This document shows positions 58,498 to 64,000 of a DNA stretch of 64,000 nt, piece by piece (within the stretch, counting starts at the first letter, position 1; each line of letters begins with the position of its first letter). Where the stretch lies: the NCBI GenBank assembly GCA_905234265.1, contig CAJOHJ010000006.1, positions 1 to 64,000 of the forward strand. Reading direction: 5' to 3'. The position numbers were made by a program, and so were the translations under genes. Origin of the DNA: an uncultured Prevotella sp. GTDB taxonomy: Bacteria > Bacteroidota > Bacteroidia > Bacteroidales > Bacteroidaceae. Under the pieces are notes generated by a model, which made no database searches, was not told where the DNA came from, and was given only the letters and a program-made list of their open reading frames with translations.

Positions 58498-59488
58498 CAT
58501 CTTGCTAATCATTGCAGGCGTGGCAATGGTGCTTTACGGCGCCGACCGCCTGACGGACGGAGCGTCGGCACTGGCGCGCCGCATGAATGTTTCAGAGGCT
58601 GTCATCGGTCTGACGATAGTCGCTGCAGGAACGTCGGCACCAGAGCTGTTCGTCAGCCTGGTGTCCGCAGTAAAGGGAACGCCCGACATGGCTGTAGGCA
58701 ATGTCGTGGGGTCGAACATCATGAACGCCATGCTCATCGTGGGCGTGGCTGCAATGGTGGCACCCATGTCCATCAGCCGCCGCACCGTGATGCGCGACAT
58801 ACCGTGGACGGTGCTGGCGTCGGTATTGCTGATAATACTTATGGCCGACAATCTCCTGGGGCGCATCGACGGTCTGGTGCTGCTTGCCGTCTTTGCCGTG
58901 TTTATGTTCTTCAGCCTGCGCGATGGCACTTACGGACAGACAGGCGAAGCTCAGGAGGAAACGGCCAATGCCCAGGAGGGAACAGACGATGCCCAGGAGG
59001 GAACAGACGATGCCCAGGAAGAGACTGGCAGCAGGCTGATGTCGCCCTGGATGGCTGTCGGCTACATGATTGTCGGACTTGCCCTCCTCGTCGGCGGCAG
59101 CAATCTCTTTGTCGAGTCGGCCTCCGACGTGGCCCTCAGCCTCGGCATCAGCGAAGGCATCGTGGGACTTACAATCGTTGCTGGCGGCACGTCGCTGCCC
59201 GAACTGGCCACCAGTGTCGTCGCTGCGCGCAAAGGCCGTTCGGCAATGGCCATCGGCAATGTCATAGGCTCCAATGTCTTCAACATCCTGCTCATTCTCG
59301 GCTTTACGGCAACCGTCAGCCCACTGGCTATTGAGGGCGTCACGCAGGCCGACGTGGCCGTAGTGCTGCTGTCGGTGGCACTGGTTGGACTCTTCGCACG
59401 CACAAGATACACCATCGAACACTGGGAAGGCGCAGTGCTGACCGTAGGCTATCTGGCCTACCTCGCTTGGCTCATCGCCAACATCTGA
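58481..59488 (+). CDS. Calcium/sodium antiporter (CaCA family, YrbG-like)
   Basis: The 335-residue (from ATG 58481; ATG 58487 also possible) inner-membrane protein has ten or so helices in two inverted halves. The alpha-repeat motifs are GLTIVAAGTSAPELFVSLVS in the first half and GLTIVAGGTSLPELATSVVA in the second, each followed by a GN(V)xGSN motif (VGNVVGSNIMNAML, IGNVIGSNVFNILL). The loop between the halves holds an acidic, Gln-rich insert made of four 7-residue repeats (EAQEETA-type). It would exchange Na+ or H+ for Ca2+. The start overlaps hslR. Confidence 0.88.
   Translation: MTMIINILLIIAGVAMVLYGADRLTDGASALARRMNVSEAVIGLTIVAAGTSAPELFVSLVSAVKGTPDMAVGNVVGSNIMNAMLIVGVAAMVAPMSISRRTVMRDIPWTVLASVLLIILMADNLLGRIDGLVLLAVFAVFMFFSLRDGTYGQTGEAQEETANAQEGTDDAQEGTDDAQEETGSRLMSPWMAVGYMIVGLALLVGGSNLFVESASDVALSLGISEGIVGLTIVAGGTSLPELATSVVAARKGRSAMAIGNVIGSNVFNILLILGFTATVSPLAIEGVTQADVAVVLLSVALVGLFARTRYTIEHWEGAVLTVGYLAYLAWLIANI
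58946..59029 (+). repeat. 21-base coding repeat, 4 copies, in the exchanger loop
   Basis: Four 21-base units encode EAQEETA, NAQEGTD, DAQEGTD and DAQEETG in the central cytoplasmic loop. The two central units are nearly identical at the DNA level. Confidence 0.85.
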
Positions 59489-59560
59489 TTGCGCACAGCC
59501 AACATCTGATTGCGCACAGCCAGCGTCTGATTGCGCACAGCCAGCGTCTGGCGTCGCACA
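59477..59560. repeat. 21-base tandem repeat, 4 copies, over the exchanger stop codon
   Basis: Units begin at 59477, 59498, 59519 and 59540, each starting GCCA and containing CTGATTGCGCACA (last copy CTGGCGTCGCACA). The exchanger's TGA stop is inside the first copy. Most of the 59,489-59,599 gap is this repeat. Confidence 0.9.
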
Positions 59561-59599
59561 AATATTTCATCATTGCCAACACACAAACACAAAACTGCT

Positions 59600-59995
59600 A
59601 TGGACGTAAAAGAATTGTTAAACAAGGGCGACCGCTTTGCAGCCGCCGCCGGATGCCGGATAACAGAAGCCGACGAGACACATGCCGTCGCAGAAATGAC
59701 CGTCGCCGAAGAGCATCTCAATGCCGGAGGCGTCTGCCAGGGAGGCGCACTCTTCACGCTGGCAGACTTGGCCATGGCCGCGTTGCTGAACAACGGCGGA
59801 CAGTTGACGTTTGGCATCAGCAACAGCATCATGTTCGTCAGCAGCGCACGCCTTGGCGACCGGTTGAGGGCCGAAGCCGTCAGCGTCTGCAACCACAAGA
59901 AGATTCCATCTGTGGAAGTGCGCGTCACCGACCAGTCAGACCGGCTCATCTGTCACGTCACCGGTCTCGGATACCGCAAGCAGGCAGCCCTTTGA
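59600..59995 (+). CDS. PaaI-type hotdog-fold acyl-CoA thioesterase
   Basis: The 131-residue protein is read from MDVKELLNKGDRFAAAAGC (ATG at 59600). Hotdog-fold features are HLNAGGVCQGGALFTLADLA, where the Asp is the usual catalytic residue, and the second half FVSSARLGDRLRAEAV. The family hydrolyses acyl- or phenylacetyl-CoA thioesters, and the substrate is uncertain. There is no paa pathway nearby. Confidence 0.85.
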   Translation: MDVKELLNKGDRFAAAAGCRITEADETHAVAEMTVAEEHLNAGGVCQGGALFTLADLAMAALLNNGGQLTFGISNSIMFVSSARLGDRLRAEAVSVCNHKKIPSVEVRVTDQSDRLICHVTGLGYRKQAAL

Positions 59996-60034
59996 GAGCT
60001 GCCTGCCTGTCTTTGTATAGCACCTGTTCCGTTC

Positions 60035-60069
60035 AAAAAGTGCTTCGCGCCTTGGAGATGGCACTTTTT
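60035..60069. terminator. Bidirectional hairpin terminator between convergent genes
   Basis: Stem AAAAAGTGC (60035-60043) / GCACTTTTT (60061-60069) with the A and T runs as termination tracts on both strands. It lies between the thioesterase and ROK genes and covers the ROK stop codon. Confidence 0.75.
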
Positions 60070-61054
60070 ATTTTATTTCCCATCCCAAGGCCGACGCTCC
60101 TAATACGGCGGCTGCTGAACCGTCGAGGCCGCTGACAAGGAACTGCGCCTTGCCGCGATAGATGGGCAGCACGCTTTCCTCATAGGCACGCTTGATAGGC
60201 TCCATTATCAGGTCGCCGGCCTTTGTCATTCCTCCGAAGAAGATAAATGCTTCCGGGGAGCAGAAAGTGGCAAAGTCGGCACAGGCTTCGCCAAGCATGC
60301 GGCCGGTGAACTCATAGATTTCCCTGGCCATGGCGTCGCCCTTGCCGGCAGCAATGGCAACGTCGAGCGAAGTGATGGCGCCGGCGTCGACATCGCGAAG
60401 CAGAGAGGCGCGGTCGGTGGTCTGCAGCATTTCGCGTGCCGTGCGTGCAACGCCTGTTGCAGAGCAGTAAGTCTCCAGGCATCCCTTGCGTCCGCATCCG
60501 CACAGACGGCCTTCGCCGCCGCGCACCATGATGACGTGGCCCAGCTCTCCGGCGAAGCCGTCGCTGCCGTAGACCAGCTCGCCGTTGACGACTATTCCAG
60601 AGCCTACGCCAGTGCCGAGCGTAATGACGATGAAGTTTTTCATGCCGCGTGCAACGCCGTAGAACATTTCGCCGATGGCTGCCGCATTAGCGTCGTTGGT
60701 GACCGCCGTGGGCAGTCCGCCAAGTTTCTGGCTGAACATCTCGGCCAGCGGCACCACACCGTCGTGCGCCCACTTGATGTTTGGCGCCTGCTCAATGGTT
60801 CCCTTGTAGTAATTGCCGTTAGGCGCACCGATGCCCATGGCCTTTATCTTTTCCATGCCGCCGGTCTCCTCAATGATGGGCTGCAAGGCGTTGCACGATG
60901 CCTCGACAAATTCCCCGGCCGTGGCATACTGCCCGGTCTTGATGGCAGTGGTGGCCTTGATGGTGCCTTTGGTATCGACAATGCCGAAGACGGCATTCGT
61001 TCCTCCCAGATCCAAGCCTATGACGTAAGGCTTCTGCAGTTCGTTTTCGTTCAT
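60068..61054 (-). CDS. ROK-family sugar kinase (glucokinase-like)
   Basis: The 328-residue kinase has the ATP-binding motif IGLDLGGTNAVFGIVD, the sugar-binding ELGHVIMV and the ROK zinc motif GRLCGCGRKGCLETYCSATG. The absence of a helix-turn-helix marks it as a kinase, not a repressor. Glucose is the most likely substrate in Bacteroidetes; N-acetylmannosamine or other hexoses are possible. The 92-base upstream region is dominated by an AT-rich 21-base tandem repeat. Confidence 0.88.
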   Translation of the reverse strand: MNENELQKPYVIGLDLGGTNAVFGIVDTKGTIKATTAIKTGQYATAGEFVEASCNALQPIIEETGGMEKIKAMGIGAPNGNYYKGTIEQAPNIKWAHDGVVPLAEMFSQKLGGLPTAVTNDANAAAIGEMFYGVARGMKNFIVITLGTGVGSGIVVNGELVYGSDGFAGELGHVIMVRGGEGRLCGCGRKGCLETYCSATGVARTAREMLQTTDRASLLRDVDAGAITSLDVAIAAGKGDAMAREIYEFTGRMLGEACADFATFCSPEAFIFFGGMTKAGDLIMEPIKRAYEESVLPIYRGKAQFLVSGLDGSAAAVLGASALGWEIK

Positions 61055-61056
61055 AT

Positions 61057-61137
61057 ATATTATATATTAATGTGTTTATATTATATATTAATGTGTTTAT
61101 ATTATATATTAATGTGCTTATATATTATATTAATGTG
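61057..61137. repeat. AT-rich 21-base tandem repeat, 4 copies, upstream of the ROK kinase
   Basis: ATTAATGTG starts at 61066, 61087, 61108 and 61129, exactly 21 bases apart; between them lies TATATTATAT-like sequence. It begins 2-3 bases upstream of the ROK start codon, so it must cover the kinase promoter and leader. Copy-number change could alter expression. Confidence 0.9.
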
Positions 61138-61146
61138 TAGAGCCAG

Positions 61147-61611
61147 CTAAATGTTTACCCCATAGCTGTTTTTCACTTCGCTAAGCACGAAAGTGCTTTC
61201 TATGGATGCCAGACTCTCTATCTCGCCGAGCTTGTTAAGCACAAACTCCTGATACTGCTGCATGTCGCTCACCCTTACCTTCAGCAGATAGTCGTAGGCA
61301 CCCGATGTGTTGTAGCATTCGGTTACCTCCTGCATGCTTCTTATGCGGTGGGTGAAGGCATCGGCTATCGTGTGGTTGATTTGCTTAAGCTTGACTTTGC
61401 AGAACACTTGCAGCTTCTGGTTAAGCTTCTCGGCATCGAGCACGGCAACATACTTCTTGATGTATCCGCGCCTCTCCAGCCTGCGTTGCCGCTCAAAGAC
61501 CGGCGTAGGTGTCAGGTGGACGGCGTCGGCCAGCTCCTTGGTGGTCAGTTTTGCGTTTTTTTGCAGTGTTTTCAGTATCTGCAAGTCGGTTTCGTCTAAT
61601 GTAACGGCCAT
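61147..61611 (-). CDS. Lrp/AsnC-family transcriptional regulator
   Basis: The 154-residue regulator is read from MAVTLDETDLQILKTLQKNA (ATG at 61611, which fits the promoter at 61682). The winged helix-turn-helix is TTKELADAVHLTPTPVFERQ, and the RAM ligand-binding domain follows (TECYNTSGAYDYLLKVRV). It is transcribed away from metY and cysK with overlapping promoter regions, so control of sulfur amino-acid genes and of itself is likely. The effector is unknown. Confidence 0.9.
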   Translation of the reverse strand: MAVTLDETDLQILKTLQKNAKLTTKELADAVHLTPTPVFERQRRLERRGYIKKYVAVLDAEKLNQKLQVFCKVKLKQINHTIADAFTHRIRSMQEVTECYNTSGAYDYLLKVRVSDMQQYQEFVLNKLGEIESLASIESTFVLSEVKNSYGVNI

Positions 61612-61681
61612 GTCTGTGGAAAAAAATTCTGTAAAATGTGTTTTTATTTTCTTGTTTTGGAATAAAACTCTTTCCAAAAGG

Positions 61682-61712
61682 CAAAAGTAGCGAAATTTTC
61701 CGAAACTGCAAA
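61682..61712 (-). promoter_or_regulatory. Full promoter of the Lrp-type gene (TTTG-N19-TACTTTTG)
   Basis: On the minus strand TTTG (61709-61712) and TACTTTTG (61682-61689) have a 19-base spacer. Its -33 box is only 4 bases from the -33 box of the divergent metY promoter. Confidence 0.75.
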
Positions 61713-61716
61713 GAAA

Positions 61717-61748
61717 TTTGGTGGATATTTCTAAACTGACTACCTTTG
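61717..61748 (+). promoter_or_regulatory. Full promoter of metY (TTTG-N20-TACCTTTG)
   Basis: TTTG at 61717-61720 and TACCTTTG at 61741-61748 have a 20-base spacer. Back-to-back arrangement with the Lrp promoter leaves a single short region where a regulator could control both. Confidence 0.78.
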
Positions 61749-61808
61749 CAAGCGTAATCAGATAATGAAACGAATAAATAAACAAAAAATAGAAGAAAGG
61801 AACAGACT

Positions 61809-63101
61809 ATGAGTACAAAGAAGAATTACCGTTTTGAGACATTGCAGTTGCACGTAGGTCAGGAACATGCAGATCCAGCCACCGACGCACGTGCCGTACC
61901 CATCTATCAGACGACGTCATACGTTTTCCGCAACTCCCAGCATGCCGCCGACCGCTTCGGACTGCGCGATGCAGGCAACATATACGGCCGACTGACCAAC
62001 TCCACTCAGGGAGTCTTTGAAGAGCGTGTCGCAGCCCTTGAGGGCGGCGTTGCCGGTCTGGCAGTTGCCAGCGGCGCAGCAGCCATCACCTACTCCTTGC
62101 AGAACATCGTGCAGGCCGGCGACCACATTGTTGCTGCCGACAACCTCTATGGCGGCTCCTACAACCTCATTACCCACACGCTGGCTACGCAGGGCATCAC
62201 GAACACCATTGTCAACGTGAACGACCTCAAGGCTCTTGAGGCAGCCATCAAGCCCAACACGAAGGTGGTGTTTGCCGAGACCTTCGGCAATCCTAACAGC
62301 GACGTGCTTAACATCGACGCCGTGTCCGAGGTGGCTCACCGCCACAACATTCCGCTGATTGTCGACAACACTTTCGGCACGCCTTACCTGATTCGCCCCA
62401 TTGAGCATGGAGCTGACATCGTGGTGCATTCTGCCACGAAGTTCATCGGCGGCCACGGCTCGTCGCTTGGCGGCGTCATCGTAGACGGCGGCAAGTTCGA
62501 CTGGAAGGCCAATGCCGACAAGTTCCCCACGCTGGCAAAGCCCGATCCCTCGTATCACGGAGCCGTGTTTGCCGACGTTGCAGGTGCTGCTGCATTCGTA
62601 ACCCGCATCCGTGCCGTCATTTTGCGCGACACTGGTGCAACAATTTCACCATTTAATGCGTTTATATTATTGCAGGGACTTGAAACCTTGTCGCTGCGCG
62701 TGGAGCGTCACGTTGAGAACGCCCTGAAGGTGGTTGACTTCCTGGCCAATCATCCGAAGGTAAGCCGCGTAAACCATCCCGCACTGGCCAGTCATCCAGA
62801 CCACGCCCTCTACACGAAGTATTTCCCGCAGGGCGGCGGCTCGATATTCACCTTTGAGATAAAGGGCGGTCAGGAAGAGGCTTGGAGATTCATCGATGCA
62901 CTGGAGATATTCTCGCTGCTGGCTAACGTGGCCGACGTGAAGAGCCTGGTAATCCATCCTTACACCACCACGCACTCGCAACTCTCGGAAGAGGAACTCG
63001 CCGAGCAGCACATCACTCCGTCGACAGTGCGTCTGAGCATCGGCACAGAGCATATTGACGACATCATCGACGACCTGCGCCAGGCTCTCGACAAGATTTG
63101 A
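61809..63101 (+). CDS. metY: O-acetylhomoserine aminocarboxypropyltransferase/cysteine synthase family enzyme
   Basis: The 430-residue PLP enzyme joins O-acetylhomoserine with sulfide (or methanethiol) to make homocysteine or methionine. Typical MetY features are ETLQLHVGQEHADPATDARA at the start, YGRLTNSTQGVFEERVAALE, IVDNTFGTPYLIRPIEHGAD, and the PLP lysine in HSATKFIGGHGSSLGGVIVD. The insert DWKANADKFPTLAKPDPSYH distinguishes MetY from MetB/MetC. It is followed 48 bases later by cysK, forming a sulfur-assimilation pair. Confidence 0.92.
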   Translation: MSTKKNYRFETLQLHVGQEHADPATDARAVPIYQTTSYVFRNSQHAADRFGLRDAGNIYGRLTNSTQGVFEERVAALEGGVAGLAVASGAAAITYSLQNIVQAGDHIVAADNLYGGSYNLITHTLATQGITNTIVNVNDLKALEAAIKPNTKVVFAETFGNPNSDVLNIDAVSEVAHRHNIPLIVDNTFGTPYLIRPIEHGADIVVHSATKFIGGHGSSLGGVIVDGGKFDWKANADKFPTLAKPDPSYHGAVFADVAGAAAFVTRIRAVILRDTGATISPFNAFILLQGLETLSLRVERHVENALKVVDFLANHPKVSRVNHPALASHPDHALYTKYFPQGGGSIFTFEIKGGQEEAWRFIDALEIFSLLANVADVKSLVIHPYTTTHSQLSEEELAEQHITPSTVRLSIGTEHIDDIIDDLRQALDKI

Positions 63102-63149
63102 TAAGTATTTTACGCAAACGAAAGATAAGAACTAACAAAATAGACTATT

Positions 63150-64000
63150 ATGGCAAAGATTGCAAAACAGCTTACCGAGCTTATCGGCAACACTCCGCTT
63201 CTGGAGTTAGGCAAGTTCTCGAAAGAGAAAGGTATCGAAACTCCCATCATCGCCAAGATTGAGTATTTCAACCCCGGCGGCAGCGTCAAGGACCGCATAG
63301 CACTGGCTATGATTGAGGATGCTGAGCAGAAGGGACTGCTGAAGCCCGGTGCAACCATCATAGAGCCGACCAGCGGCAACACAGGCGTAGGTCTGGCGCT
63401 GGTGTCGGCAGTGAAGGGCTACCACCTCATACTTACCATGCCCGAGACCATGAGCATTGAGCGCCGCAACCTTGTTAAGGCCTACGGTGCAGAAGTCAGG
63501 CTGACCCCTGGCAAGGACGGCATGCCCGGTGCCATCCGCGCCGCTGAGGAACTGCGCGACCAGACTCCCGGCAGCATCATCCTGCAGCAGTTTGAGAATG
63601 CCGCCAACCCGGCACGCCACTATGCCACCACGGGTCCTGAAGTCTGGAGCCAGACCGACGGCAAGGTAGACATCTTCGTGGCCGGCGTAGGCACTGGCGG
63701 CACCGTTTCCGGTGTCGGCAAGTATCTGAAGGAGCAGAACCCCAACGTGAAGATTGTTGCCGTGGAGCCAAAGGCCAGCCCAGTGCTGAACGGCGGAAAG
63801 AGCGGCCCTCACAAGATCCAGGGCATCGGTGCCGGCTTCGTGCCAAAGACATACGATGCAGCAGTCATCGACGAGGTTCTGGACATTGAGAACGACGATG
63901 CAATACGTGCCGGCCGCGAGGTAGCGCGTCAGGAAGGCCTGCTCGTAGGCATCTCTGCCGGAGCCGCCCTCTGTGGAGCTGCCCAGCTGGCCCTGCGTCC
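63150..64000 (+). CDS. cysK: Cysteine synthase A (O-acetylserine sulfhydrylase), 3' end outside window
   Basis: The first 283 or so residues are visible. The enzyme makes cysteine from O-acetylserine and sulfide. Motifs are LIGNTPLLELG, the PLP lysine in NPGGSVKDRIALAMIEDAE, PTSGNTGVGLALV, the GTGGTVSGVGKYLKE phosphate loop and GISAGAALCGA. About 30 residues are probably missing at the right edge. It is cotranscribed with metY and lies beside an Lrp-type regulator. Confidence 0.93.
   Translation, partial: MAKIAKQLTELIGNTPLLELGKFSKEKGIETPIIAKIEYFNPGGSVKDRIALAMIEDAEQKGLLKPGATIIEPTSGNTGVGLALVSAVKGYHLILTMPETMSIERRNLVKAYGAEVRLTPGKDGMPGAIRAAEELRDQTPGSIILQQFENAANPARHYATTGPEVWSQTDGKVDIFVAGVGTGGTVSGVGKYLKEQNPNVKIVAVEPKASPVLNGGKSGPHKIQGIGAGFVPKTYDAAVIDEVLDIENDDAIRAGREVARQEGLLVGISAGAALCGAAQLALR

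Overview
The window looks like chromosome of a member of the Bacteroidota, most likely Prevotellaceae (Bacteroidales). Evidence: promoters of the TAnnTTTG (-7) / TTTG (-33) type with almost no Shine-Dalgarno sequences, many lipoproteins with a Cys lipobox, a type IX secretion sorting domain, GLUG and BACON-type surface domains, a SusC-like TonB receptor, and the gene order nusB-yajC-ybbR-coaE-DUF5606. No rRNA, tRNA, CRISPR array or transposase was found.

Region by region. 1-17.9 kb: one long minus-strand operon. It starts at 17,905 with six tandem, strongly diverged MACPF (perforin-like) lipoproteins and ends with three GLUG-type surface proteins, the last running off the left edge. 18-24.7 kb: a membrane-anchored AraC-type regulator, a surface lipoprotein, a HAD-phosphatase lipoprotein, remnants of a fimbrillin-like locus and an AAA-ATPase/PD-(D/E)XK protein. 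24.7-27 kb: damaged genes (DUF3667 and preA, both frameshifted). 27-32.1 kb: a minus-strand lipoprotein cluster (HAD phosphatase fused to a broken M15 peptidase, DUF3089 hydrolase, VanX-like dipeptidase, GH3 hexosaminidase) whose members share almost the same signal peptide. 32.2-38.8 kb: a DUF4421 outer-membrane protein, a second membrane AraC regulator, a third copy lacking its DNA-binding domain, and a TonB-dependent receptor. 39-64 kb: mainly housekeeping genes (manA, argB, an ECF sigma/anti-sigma pair, an ABC exporter, two RluA-type pseudouridine synthases, PBP4, the nusB-coaE operon, rplY-pth-hslR, an exchanger, a ROK kinase, an Lrp regulator, metY, cysK), interrupted by a 1678-aa three-module pectin-degrading enzyme.

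The main new observation is a shared promoter design. Five arrays of a GACTTTCAAAATC-type repeat with about 21-bp spacing each face a downstream gene. In all five, the promoter-proximal end of the array lies 45 or 46 bases from a TAnnTTTG element, and none of the five promoters has a -33 TTTG. The arrays sit on both sides of the two AraC genes and face away from them. Direct repeats at about 21 bp are the known spacing for AraC-family operators. I infer a local regulon: membrane AraC proteins switching on the MACPF/GLUG operon, the lipoprotein at 20.2 kb, the damaged fimbrillin-like locus, the DUF4421 protein and the truncated AraC paralogue.

A second theme is repeat period. Unrelated tandem repeats in this window, coding and non-coding, repeatedly have a period of 21 bases (one of 42). 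Heptamer repeats sit at gene starts and junctions in the MACPF/GLUG operon, two of them inside signal-peptide codons, where copy-number change would shift the frame.
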